Positions 38,551-46,281 of a DNA stretch of 64,000 nucleotides are shown one piece after another. The stretch spans positions 124,001 to 188,000 of the forward strand of contig JAWKUB010000006.1 of NCBI GenBank assembly GCA_041398745.1, in the 5' to 3' direction. The stretch is from JACKHO01 sp041398745 (GTDB taxonomy: Bacteria > Planctomycetota > Planctomycetia > Planctomycetales > Planctomycetaceae). The position numbers and the translations under genes are program-made. Positions within the stretch are counted from its first letter, which is position 1, and every line of letters starts with the position of its first letter. The notes beneath the pieces were generated by a model that was given only the letters and a program-made list of their open reading frames with translations, ran no database searches and was not told where the DNA came from.

Positions 38551-38593
38551 AGGAATGTCTGTGCCACCTGCCACTCCTTGCACGACGTACGGC

Positions 38594-39613
38594 CTACCGA
38601 CCAAACAATTGCGGCAGCGTCACGGCGGTGCGGAACATGGACTCCGGGGTGCCGAGTTCGATGGAGTAGCGGGGGAGGGACAGCCAGTCCGCGGTGTGGG
38701 CTTTGCCAATGCCGGCCATGAAGGAGAATCCGAAGCGGTAGCCCACTTCTTTGAGCAGTTCTTCGGTCTCGGCGGTGAAGGAGTCGTGCTGGCCGACGGG
38801 GTAGCTGAAGGCCTGAATGGGGCTGCCGATTTCTGTTTCGATGCGTTGCTTCGACTGCACGATTTCTTCTCGCTGTTCGGCAACGGGCAAATTGGCGAGG
38901 ACAGGGTGCGTGACAGTATGGCCGCCGAATTCCATTCCGCCTGCGTGCATTTCGCGGACCATGTCCCAGGTCATCCAGACATCGGCGAGTTGGTCGGATG
39001 TGGGCAGTTCGACTTTGAGCAGTTCGCGCAGTTCCTGACGGAAGGCGGGGGTTTCTTTCCAGGGGAGTTGTTTGTGAATCCCGAGTAGACGCCGGATGGC
39101 TCGTTCGCGGTTTGGCTCGTCAAACGCAATGGCGGCGCCGGTCCAGCGGTTTTCTGGAATGGTCGGCAGCGGGCTGGTACGTACGGTCCAGGCGAGTTCA
39201 TCCCACCAGGCGAGTGTGCCGTTGTCCAGAAATCCTGTGGTCAGGAAGAAGACGGCGGAGAGTCCGTATTCCTTCAGAACGGGGAACGCCAGTTCGTAGT
39301 TGTCGCGGTAACCGTCATCGAACGTCAGCAGGACGCCGCGTTTCCGTTTTCCCGTCAGGATGTCGTTGACTTGGTCGAGCCGAATCACGTCAAACTCGCG
39401 CGACAGGAAGGCGAGCTGCGCGGCGAACTCTTCCTGTGTGGCGCTGTAGACGCCGTGGTCCGCCAGGGGGCTGCTGGGGACACCAATTCGGTGGTAGTTC
39501 AGTACCTGTAGGCCGCTCCAGGGGCCAACGCCCGACACCACGCGGCGCATGCCAGATGCGTCGAGAATACGGGCTGCAATTTCACGTTTGCCGGGACGGG
39601 ATTGAATCATCAT
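38594..39613 (-). CDS. Polysaccharide deacetylase (NodB domain, CE4)
   Basis: 339 residues. The CE4 motifs are present: LTFDDGY (about 94-100, catalytic Asp and metal Asp) and GGHTVTHPVL (about 229-238, the H-x3-H metal pair), and later FSYPVG. VLNYHRIG near 37-44 is typical of the N-terminal strand. There is no signal peptide, so it may act in the cytoplasm or at the membrane on N-acetyl sugars of an exported polysaccharide or lipid-linked glycan. No exopolysaccharide cluster surrounds it here. Its stop lies 30 bp from the broken hairpin repeat. Confidence 0.87.
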   Translation of the reverse strand: MMIQSRPGKREIAARILDASGMRRVVSGVGPWSGLQVLNYHRIGVPSSPLADHGVYSATQEEFAAQLAFLSREFDVIRLDQVNDILTGKRKRGVLLTFDDGYRDNYELAFPVLKEYGLSAVFFLTTGFLDNGTLAWWDELAWTVRTSPLPTIPENRWTGAAIAFDEPNRERAIRRLLGIHKQLPWKETPAFRQELRELLKVELPTSDQLADVWMTWDMVREMHAGGMEFGGHTVTHPVLANLPVAEQREEIVQSKQRIETEIGSPIQAFSYPVGQHDSFTAETEELLKEVGYRFGFSFMAGIGKAHTADWLSLPRYSIELGTPESMFRTAVTLPQLFGR

Positions 39614-39689
39614 GGGGCCGCAAAGGAAGTCGTAGTACGGGGGATGGTGAGGGGCGAGTTCCTTGGAATTGAGTCGCTGGCAACGTTTG

Positions 39690-39757
39690 GCCCCCCCTCA
39701 TCTGGCCTGTCGGCCATCTTCTCCCCCCAAAAAGTGGGTGGAGAAGACATGCCACCT
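39690..39757. repeat. Palindromic non-coding repeat (CTTCTCC...GGAGAAG)
   Basis: CCCCTCATCTGGCCTGTCGG is followed by CCATCTTCTCC, an A/C-rich spacer, and GGTGGAGAAGACATG. The arms CTTCTCC and GGAGAAG form a hairpin. Sequences of this shape recur in many planctomycete and proteobacterial intergenic regions (general knowledge); only this copy is seen here. Confidence 0.4.
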
Positions 39758-39934
39758 TATCATCAGACGTATTCAGCAAATGTAACTCTAGGTGGCAAAT
39801 GGCCCTCGGTTGTCGACGATTCGTCTTTCGCCGCTGAGGATATCCCGATAGAGTCTTTCCTGGACGAACGGTTCCAATTGTGACGGTCGTAGCGTGGTGG
39901 ATTGGCGTTACTGAGACGCGGTCATGGCACCCAG

Positions 39935-40000
39935 AGTTCACAGACAGGAATGTCTGTGCCACCGGTTTTTTGAGAGTTCACAGACAGGAATGTCTGTGCC
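39935..40000. repeat. Hairpin repeat copies D and E in tandem
   Basis: Two identical 20-bp palindromes CACAGACAGGAATGTCTGTG at 39939-39958 and 39979-39998, exactly 40 bp apart. Each is preceded by GAGTT and followed by CC(A/G)CC, so this is a direct tandem duplication of about 40 bp. They lie 35-50 bp upstream of the TTG start of the DUF1570 gene and may fall in its leader. Confidence 0.9.
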
Positions 40001-40048
40001 GCCAGTGTTTCGCAATGTCGAGATGTTGAAGTAACGGGAGTACCGAAG

Positions 40049-41590
40049 TTGAACGTCAGATTGCAAGCACTGTTTTGTCTGATGGGAGTGATTGCATTTG
40101 CTCCGAGTGGCATTGCACGGGCGCAGAATGCCAAGAGTCTGGAGGTTCTGCATGATCGGTACGTCAAATCATCGGCAGAGTTCCAGCGTGACATGGAAGA
40201 AGTCGCCAAGCTGTGTGAGGCGGGGAGTTACTTCTCCGATGCCGAGTCCGTTCGCATCCGGGCCGTTCCAGCAAGCGAGCAGACGCTCAACATCGACGAA
40301 CTTCCGGCGCAAGTGTTGTCGTCCATCTCACCCGACTTGCCGGACGCCGAACGTCAATGGCGGGTGAAGCTGCGGAAGGTCGAAACCGATTACGCAGCCG
40401 TGCTCTACAAGCTCTCGCGCGATGCACTGAACCTGGGGCATGTCAGTTTCTCGTTTGAACTCATTCGTGAAGTCGCGTTTCATGATCCTGACCACAAATT
40501 CGCCCGGCGGCTCTTGGGGTTCAAACAGGTCGGCGACAATTGGACCACTCCGTTTGCGGCGACCATGGAAGCCCGGGGGTATGAATACCACCAGAAGTTT
40601 GGCTGGCTGCCGAAGGCACATGTCGATCGATACGAGAAGGGCGAACGGCTCTATGCGGGGAACTGGATTTCGATTGAGCGGGAAGAGTCACTCCGGAGCG
40701 ACTTTAATCATGCCTGGGAAATTCAGACCGAGCACTTCCATGTGAAAACGAATCACAGCCTGGAAGTGGGGGTGCAAATTGGTGAGGAACTCGAGTCGTT
40801 TCACAAGTACTTCGTACGTGAGTTCGCGGCGTTCTTCAATTCACCGGCTCAAATGAAACGATTGTTTGATCAAGGGGAAGCGGGAACCGGAATTGGCAAG
40901 CGGTTCACCGTGTACTACTTCCGCAACAAGCAGGATTTCGTCAGACATCTCATCCGGGAGCAACCCAACATTGCGATTACGAACGGGCTGTACCTGCCAA
41001 ACAAACGTGTGGCGTGTTTCTTTCACAATCCTGGACAGGAAGAAGCGAATTTGGAAACCATGTACCACGAGGTGACGCATCAGCTGCTCAGTGAGAGCAA
41101 TTCGAAGACGTACGACGTGGGAGTGAAAAGCCATTTCTGGCTGGTGGAGGGGCTGCCCTGTTACATTGAGTCGTACCGTGTCGAAGAGGACGTGGTCCAC
41201 ATTGGCGATCCCCTGCATCCACGGTTCTACTGGGCTCGGGAGCGACTCGTGAAAGACAACGAGTTTTATGACTTCGCATCCTTCACGTCGTTGGGGATGC
41301 AGCAGTTCCAACATGCGGGCGACGTAGCAACGCTGCAGAAGTACTACGCACAAGCCGCGTCCATGACGCACTTCTTTCTCAACTACCAGGATGGTGTTTA
41401 CCGGGACGCGTTGTTGACCCATTTGTCGGAAATCTATGACCCCATTACGAACGTCAGAAACCGGGCTAAAGGAATGGACGAACTCACGGGCGTGTCATAC
41501 GAGGTGCTGCATCAGCAGTATCGGGAATACCTGACGGCCCTTGTGCCAAACCCAACGACAGAAGTGACGGCCGCAGAAAATGTCGAGTAG
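40049..41590 (+). CDS. Secreted DUF1570 protein, HExxH zinc-peptidase-like
   Basis: 513 residues from a TTG at 40049. GGGAG lies 9 nt upstream and a signal peptide starts at once (LQALFCLMGVIAFAPSGIARA), so the TTG start is well supported. Residues 250-450 form DUF1570 with the zinc-type motif HEVTHQLL (HExxH at about 340-344) and WLVEGLPCYIES as a possible third-ligand region (gluzincin-like). It is probably a periplasmic metalloprotease or a peptidase-like binding protein. Gene order gives no partner. Hairpin repeats lie on both sides. Confidence 0.8.
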   Translation: MNVRLQALFCLMGVIAFAPSGIARAQNAKSLEVLHDRYVKSSAEFQRDMEEVAKLCEAGSYFSDAESVRIRAVPASEQTLNIDELPAQVLSSISPDLPDAERQWRVKLRKVETDYAAVLYKLSRDALNLGHVSFSFELIREVAFHDPDHKFARRLLGFKQVGDNWTTPFAATMEARGYEYHQKFGWLPKAHVDRYEKGERLYAGNWISIEREESLRSDFNHAWEIQTEHFHVKTNHSLEVGVQIGEELESFHKYFVREFAAFFNSPAQMKRLFDQGEAGTGIGKRFTVYYFRNKQDFVRHLIREQPNIAITNGLYLPNKRVACFFHNPGQEEANLETMYHEVTHQLLSESNSKTYDVGVKSHFWLVEGLPCYIESYRVEEDVVHIGDPLHPRFYWARERLVKDNEFYDFASFTSLGMQQFQHAGDVATLQKYYAQAASMTHFFLNYQDGVYRDALLTHLSEIYDPITNVRNRAKGMDELTGVSYEVLHQQYREYLTALVPNPTTEVTAAENVE

Positions 41591-41597
41591 TGGTTGT

Positions 41598-41671
41598 TTC
41601 AAAACCTGCCAGCCAATGAAGTGTTTTCAGGGGAGACACAGACAGGAATGTCTGTGCCACCAGGTTTTGAA
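41598..41671 (-). repeat. Hairpin repeat copy F, MITE-like, with outer inverted ends
   Basis: The core CACAGACAGGAATGTCTGTG (41637-41656) lies inside an outer perfect inverted repeat TTCAAAACCTG (41598-41608) / CAGGTTTTGAA (41661-41671). The 74-bp unit begins 7 bp after the DUF1570 stop. Its whole length aligns on the minus strand with copy A near 7.97 kb. Confidence 0.85.
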
Positions 41672-41789
41672 TCTGCCGCTAGAAGCACAGTACCAATTCG
41701 GCAGTTGCCGCACAGCACGAGATTGAATTAACTGTTTCGCGGCTGTTCCTGATGACCTTGATGGTTCTGAGAGCGGGAAAGTGGCCACA

Positions 41790-42254
41790 ATGAATCGAAT
41801 TGACGTCTTTGAGAGCAGTTTCCCGTTTAACACAGAACGTGTGCGAGCTGCTGCGATTTACTGCAGTGACGGGCGACTCGGCGAGCAGTTCGATGAATTC
41901 CTGCACATGTACCTCGAGCTCCCTCGATACGACCGTCTCGCCATTCCCGGCGGGGCCGCGTCGCTCGCCAGCCATTTTGTGACGTTTCGCGAGACGGAAG
42001 GACTGCTCGAACAATTGCGGTTTCTCATCGACGTCCACAAGCTGGAGCAAATTGTTCTCATTGCGCACGAGGGGTGTGCGTTTTACAGTGATCGACTCAA
42101 GGTCTCGCCACTGCAACTCGAGTCGCAACAGCAAATCGACATGCGAAAAGCACTGCAAAGAGTACGTGCCATCAGCAAACGAGTCCAAATTCACGGTTTC
42201 TTCGCACGTCTTACCCACAATGGCAAAGTTCGATTCGAGCCAGTTCAGCTGTAG
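41790..42254 (+). CDS. Small beta-carbonic-anhydrase-like protein
   Basis: 154 residues from the ATG at 41790 (a GTG 9 nt upstream is possible). It shows the beta-class zinc set in the right order: CSDGR (Cys25, with the Asp27-Arg29 dyad) and HEGC (His93, Cys96). PGGAASLA corresponds to the conserved glycine-rich turn. It is shorter than usual (about 190-220 residues) and lacks the extended C-terminal helices. True beta-carbonic anhydrases hydrate CO2; this short group with CSDGR in place of CMDSR may have another activity. It stands alone between two unrelated genes. Confidence 0.7.
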   Translation: MNRIDVFESSFPFNTERVRAAAIYCSDGRLGEQFDEFLHMYLELPRYDRLAIPGGAASLASHFVTFRETEGLLEQLRFLIDVHKLEQIVLIAHEGCAFYSDRLKVSPLQLESQQQIDMRKALQRVRAISKRVQIHGFFARLTHNGKVRFEPVQL

Positions 42255-42673
42255 AGCAGAGACGGAATTCCCCCATTCTTTTTTCGAGACCGTGTCAGGC
42301 TATACGTCGCACAGGAGTTCTCCAAATTGCCTCAGGCAACCAGTTCCCAAATGGCATTGAGCAAAAGTCGTCTCCATCAAGGAATCTTCTTGATTGAGTG
42401 GCCTTTATCGGGCACTTTAGAGGCAGACAATGTCGTTGATTGTTTCATGCTGGTCCACAGTTGTTGAAGGATGAGGAAGTGGGGTTGACCAGCTTAAAGC
42501 AAAAGACAACACGTCATGAGATGTCGTGATATCTCAACAGTGACGGGAAGGGGTGCCCCACTGCGAATACGTCTGGACGGAACCGAAAACAACGACCTAG
42601 AATGCCGGTTTTAACGGAGTTGGCTCCGCACAAGGCATTTTGGATTGCAACGCGGTACCTGGGGGAGCGCATT
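42255..42673. other. Intergenic region, no gene seen
   Basis: About 420 bp before the DUF1573 gene. It contains only a short hairpin (ATCAAG/CTTGAT near 42.38 kb). No coding frame, RNA gene or repeat shared with the rest of the window is visible. Confidence 0.4.
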
Positions 42674-43687
42674 ATGTGGAGGACGTTTAGTCATTGTTTG
42701 GGGGCGGCATGCTTGTCGGCCCTGTTGTTTTCATCTGCGTCGGCACAACAACGACAGTTGAGCTGGGCAGAGAAGATGTTTTCGCATCAGGAAATCGAAT
42801 TCGGAACGATTGCCAGGGGTGCAGAAGTCTATCAGTACGTCACTGTCGAGAACCTGTATAAGGAAGACGTCACGCTTTCTTCAGTGGGGACGAGCTGTTC
42901 GTGTGCGAACGCCAAGTCGGACAAGCGGGTACTGAAGACACACGAGAAGGCCACCATTGCCGTGAAAATGGATACCAAGAATCACGTCGGCAAGAAGAAT
43001 TCGAACTTGGACGTCAGCGTGACTTTTGACGGAGTGCATTTCAAGTCGGTTCGCGTGCCGATTCATGCCTTCATCCGTTCTGACATCGTGGTCAGCCCGG
43101 ATAACGCAGGATTTGGTCGTGTCATGTCGGGTATGGGCGCTGAGAAGTCTATGGAAATTACCTATGCAGGCCGGTCGGACTGGAAAATCAATTCCGTTCG
43201 TTCGGGTAGCGAATACGTGACTGCTGACGTCCAGGAAGTTTCTCGTGGCGGCGGCAAAGTGAAGTACCAGTTGATGCTCCACCTCCTGCCGAACGCACCA
43301 ATTGGTAACCTGACTGACCGCGTTACCCTGATGACGGATGATCAGGCCAATCCTGAATTCCCGCTGACAGTCGATGCCAGCGTTGAGGCCGACATTGTGG
43401 CTTCTCCCGCGATTGTGAACTTTGGTGACATGGAAGCCGGTTCACAGAAGACTGTTCCTGTGGTACTGAAGGGATTACAGCCGTTTGAAATCGCAAAGAT
43501 TGAAGTCGATTCCAGCCTGAACTGCTTCCGGATGAAAGAGTCGCAAGGGAACAAGACGGTACACGTCATTCCGCTTACGATTACTGCTCCGGCTCAGTCG
43601 GGAGAACACGTGGAAGTCTTCACGGTTACTGTTCCTGGACGGGCTGAGCCATTCCAGTTCAAGGCACAAGTGAACGTTGGCGGCTAA
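42674..43687 (+). CDS. Secreted DUF1573 repeat protein
   Basis: 337 residues from the ATG at 42674, where GGGGGAG lies 6 nt upstream and a signal peptide follows (ending SSASA, about 26). The body has repeated DUF1573-type immunoglobulin-like units: IEFGTIARG, the characteristic GTSCSCANA, and a later FGDMEAGSQ. These ASH/MSP-like domains are common in exported planctomycete and Bacteroidetes proteins and have no known catalytic activity; a structural or binding role in the envelope is likely. A terminator follows 42 bp after the stop. Confidence 0.82.
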   Translation: MWRTFSHCLGAACLSALLFSSASAQQRQLSWAEKMFSHQEIEFGTIARGAEVYQYVTVENLYKEDVTLSSVGTSCSCANAKSDKRVLKTHEKATIAVKMDTKNHVGKKNSNLDVSVTFDGVHFKSVRVPIHAFIRSDIVVSPDNAGFGRVMSGMGAEKSMEITYAGRSDWKINSVRSGSEYVTADVQEVSRGGGKVKYQLMLHLLPNAPIGNLTDRVTLMTDDQANPEFPLTVDASVEADIVASPAIVNFGDMEAGSQKTVPVVLKGLQPFEIAKIEVDSSLNCFRMKESQGNKTVHVIPLTITAPAQSGEHVEVFTVTVPGRAEPFQFKAQVNVGG

Positions 43688-43728
43688 CAAATTCAGCTGA
43701 AGCTGTTCTCAAGTGACTGCCCTGTCGA

Positions 43729-43762
43729 GCCCCTCCCAGCGCTCGGTGGGGCAGTTTTTTTT
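43729..43762 (+). terminator. Intrinsic terminator after the DUF1573 gene
   Basis: Stem GCCCC (43729-43733) / GGGGC (43748-43752), extended inward by CC/GG across one mismatch, with an 8-nt loop. After AG comes a run of eight T residues ending at 43762. The IS630 insertion begins 7 bp further on. Confidence 0.85.
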
Positions 43763-43769
43763 GTGACTA

Positions 43770-44791
43770 GAGCATTTTTCGAAATGGTGTTCATCGGTAG
43801 CCAGCGTGGTGGATGTAGTTTTGGCATTCGGTTTTTGTGAATTGGTCGAGCAGTTAGCCGATGCGTTTCCACAGGGCTTCCCGGGTGCGTTCGGCGGATT
43901 GACGGAGCAGGGTTTTGAATTTCGAGAAGGCCAACTCGATGGGATTCAAATCGGGTGAGTACGGTGGCAGGAACATCAGGTCGGCACCGATTGATTCAAT
44001 CGCGTCACGAACGCCGGCCTGCTTGTGACTGCCGAGGTTGTCCATCACGACCAGGTCACCTTGATTGAGCGTGGGAACAAGTTGCTGCTCGACGTACGCC
44101 AGAAAGAAATCGCCGTTCATCGCACCATCCAGAACGGTGGGTGCCGTCAGCCCAGTGGTTCGCAGGGCCGCGACGAATGTGCTGGTTTGCCAGTGTCCGT
44201 GAGGGACATGGTCGATCACCCGCGCGGACGATGCTCCCCAACCATAGCGGCGTGCCATTTTTGTGTTGGCTCCGGTTTCATCGAGAAACACCAACTGATT
44301 CACACGCCAGCGACTTGTCAGAATGCCCCACCAACGCCGCTGTTGCTGGACGTCAGGTCGCAGCTGCTCCGCGGCGTGCGTGACTTTTTTTCCACGTAAT
44401 TCCCCATCGATTCAGTGTCTGCCACAGGGCCGACTGGGAAATTGACAGCGAAAGTTGTGCGATGAGTCCGGCTAACGTGAGACTCGAGTTCTCATCAATC
44501 GCCTGCTCGATTTCGGTTCTCCGATCATCGAGTTTCGATTTCCGTCCAACGTCTCCCTGGCGCGGCGTCAACTCTCCAGTTTCACGCCTGAGCGCCAGCC
44601 AGTTGTAAATCGTGCGTTTCGAAACGTCGAACCTTTGGGCCACATCGTGGACCGATTCTCCCGCATCACACGCGTCCATTATCCGTTCCCCCAAATCCAT
44701 CGACAGTGGCTTGGGCATCACAGTCCTCCTTGACTGAAGCCCTCTTACCACAACACGCAACGACAGGTGAATACCATTTCGAAAAATGCTC
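43770..44791 (-). mobile_element. IS630-family insertion sequence (first copy)
   Basis: 1022 bp with terminal inverted repeats: the first 19 bases, GAGCATTTTTCGAAATGGT, are identical at both ends, and the match continues with TTCA after one mismatch. It is flanked by TA on both sides (43768-43769 and 44792-44793), the standard IS630/Tc1 target duplication. It carries one transposase in two overlapping frames. The perfect ends suggest a recent insertion. It separates the DUF1573 terminator from an integrase stump. Confidence 0.92.
43854..44718 (-). CDS. IS630-family transposase made by -1 frameshifting
   Basis: The upstream frame (44718 to 44353) starts at an ATG with GGAGG 6 nt before it and encodes a helix-turn-helix domain (VHDVAQRFDVSKRTIYNW). 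Near its end the mRNA reads TGG AAA AAA AGT. Slipping back one base on the seven A residues enters the second frame as KVTHAAEQLRPDVQQQ and continues through FLDETG, VVMDNLGSHK and SPDLNPIELAFSKFK, the DDE catalytic triad, to the stop at 43854. This is the programmed -1 arrangement known for several IS630 elements. All catalytic residues are intact, so the element may be active. Confidence 0.88.
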
Positions 44792-44793
44792 TA

Positions 44794-44925
44794 GCCCATC
44801 GTGACAGCAAGATGGTCCATCGCTATTACCACCTGCACGATGAAGAATCACAAAGGCAAATGGCTCGTCTTAGTACGAGCGGGCAAACTTACACCGGAAG
44901 CAGTAGCGTTCCAGACTCACGTTGA
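44794..44925 (+). pseudogene. C-terminal stump of a tyrosine recombinase (phage-type integrase)
   Basis: The frame starting directly at the IS630 right flank reads AHRDSKMVHRYYHLHDEESQ and then RQMARL, matching the end of phage-type integrases, where one of the Tyr residues in HRYYHL is the nucleophile. Everything N-terminal is gone; the sequence left of the IS is the DUF1573 terminator, not integrase. The stop is at 44923-44925. It lies 260 bp from the 3' end of tRNA-Ser, a usual integration site, which suggests a lost island. Confidence 0.7.
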
Positions 44926-45085
44926 GTCTGGATTATTTTCGAACCGATCCTGATCCTCTTGAGGCGACAAGGGTCATACGACTCTTGGTCGCGAATCAAG
45001 AATCAAGGACGGTGTACACTTAACTGAGAGTTATCACTCCCAAAATCCCTGAGAAAACCAACTCATGACCACTTCCATGAAGAGA

Positions 45086-45127
45086 TTGATTGACACAGTT
45101 TTGGCACAGTTCCACTGTGTCAATCAA
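45086..45127. repeat. Perfect 13-bp inverted repeat beside tRNA-Ser
   Basis: TTGATTGACACAG (45086-45098) and CTGTGTCAATCAA (45115-45127) are exact inverted copies separated by 16 nt. There is no T-run on either side, so it is not a typical terminator. It lies between the integrase stump and the tRNA 3' end and could be a recombinase arm site or part of a lost attachment region. Confidence 0.6.
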
Positions 45128-45184
45128 ATCCGCGATCGTAAGTGCCCTGCTGTAAATCATTTACGAGCAAGACGTAAATGAATG

Positions 45185-45273
45185 CGGAGAGAGCGGGATT
45201 CGAACCCGCGGTCCCCGTTGAAAGGGACACATCATTAGCAATGATGCGCATTCGGCCACTCTGCCATCTCTCC
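45185..45273 (-). tRNA. tRNA-Ser (anticodon GCT)
   Basis: 89 nt. Acceptor GGAGAGA pairs with TCTCTCC and the discriminator is G. The anticodon stem CATCA/TGATG encloses loop TTGCTAA, giving anticodon GCT (codons AGC/AGU). It has a long variable arm (CCC...GGG type) and the T-arm GCGGGTTCGAATCCCGC. CCA is not encoded. Confidence 0.97.
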
Positions 45274-45488
45274 GTAACCGCTTGCTGACGGTTAATTTGC
45301 ACCTTCGGGTAACGACATCTCCTGTGACGGAAAAAGGTTACGCCAAAACGTGGAAGCTACCGAAGTTGCTTCGGGGAGAAGTATCTCGACATCCCACAGG
45401 ATTTGCAAGCGGTCCGAGGCCCCGAGACGGAAATGGCGGCTCAGGGGACGACGAATCGGCAAATCCCTGCTGTTTGGTATGGCTCCGA

Positions 45489-45965
45489 TTAGCCTTTTCG
45501 CAGTTCGTCAAGCTTTTCCGCGACCTCGGCGACGTGGCCTTTGACTTTCACCTCGGGCCAGATGTGAGCGACCTTGCCTTCAGGATCGATAAGGAAGGTT
45601 GAACGCTGCAGGCCCATGTAGGTTTTGCCGTAGTTCTTCTTTTCGACCCACACTCCGTATTTCTCAGCAATGGCATGGTCTTCGTCGGCGAGGAGCGGAA
45701 AGGTCAGCTCAAACTTGCCGCTGAATTTGACATGCGAGGCCACGCTGTCGGTGCTGATACCGACCACCACGGTGTCTTTCTTCTTGCTGCTGGCGAGGTG
45801 ATCGCGAAAGTCGCAGGCCTCTTGCGTACAGCCCGGTGTGTTGTCCCGGGGGTAGAAATAGAGGACGACGTACTTCCCTTTCTGGTCACTCAGTTTGAAT
45901 TTGCCTTCCGGCGACATGGGGAGATTGATGGCCGGTGCTTTCTTGCCAACTTGCGGTGTTGCCAT
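45489..45965 (-). CDS. bcp: Thioredoxin-dependent peroxiredoxin (BCP/PrxQ type)
   Basis: 158 residues from the ATG at 45965. PGCTQEACDF holds the peroxidatic Cys46 and resolving Cys51 in the C-x4-C spacing of atypical 2-Cys BCP/PrxQ enzymes; YFYPRDNTPGC is the family signature. It reduces hydrogen peroxide and organic peroxides using thioredoxin in the cytoplasm. The frame remains open 96 codons upstream, but that part is translated from a non-coding palindromic repeat and is not protein. The gene stands alone. Confidence 0.94.
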   Translation of the reverse strand: MATPQVGKKAPAINLPMSPEGKFKLSDQKGKYVVLYFYPRDNTPGCTQEACDFRDHLASSKKKDTVVVGISTDSVASHVKFSGKFELTFPLLADEDHAIAEKYGVWVEKKNYGKTYMGLQRSTFLIDPEGKVAHIWPEVKVKGHVAEVAEKLDELRKG

Positions 45966-46012
45966 GAGGTGGTCTCTTTGGGGGCTGTTGGGTGTTTTCT
46001 TAAGGGGAAGTG

Positions 46013-46155
46013 TAGGTCGGACCGGAACAAACTGATGTGCTGCCGGAACTTCAGCCGCGGCAACCTCGCTCATCAAACGGAGACTCTCTGGAACGCTTTC
46101 TTGTCGTTTGTGGCGTTCCGGCATTTTGTCGCGGCCTGCGGTCCGGCCTACTAAG
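46013..46155. repeat. About 143-bp palindromic element upstream of bcp
   Basis: Nested inverted repeats: the outer arms are TGTAGGTCGGACCGG at the left and CGGTCCGGCCTACTA at the right; the inner arms GCCGGAAC and GTTCCGGC lie about 15-25 bp further in. The middle contains CTCATCAAACGGAGACTCTC. It has no coding capacity of its own, although the open frame upstream of bcp crosses it. Its shape fits a MITE-like dispersed planctomycete repeat; a second copy is not seen in this window. Confidence 0.6.
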
Positions 46156-46281
46156 TGCGAATTTAGACCTGTGGCATCCAAAAGGCGAGCGAATTGCGCA
46201 TGCGGCGGGAAGAATTGTCGCTCGCGTTTGCCGGAAGGTCGCTGATTCTGCATGATACCTGCGGATGACGTTACTCACGTG

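Noticed and set aside
39935..40000. The tandem 40-bp repeats considered as the start of a CRISPR array
   Set aside because: Only two units, spacers of 20 bp that are themselves similar, no cas gene, and the same palindrome is dispersed elsewhere as single copies.
45065..45181. A 38-codon frame MTTSMKRLIDTVLAQ before tRNA-Ser
   Set aside because: It spans the 13-bp inverted repeat and has no ribosome site or similarity; probably non-coding.
45120..45302. A 60-codon frame on the minus strand containing RWQSGRMR and GSNPALSA
   Set aside because: It is a translation of the tRNA-Ser gene, a well-known annotation artefact.
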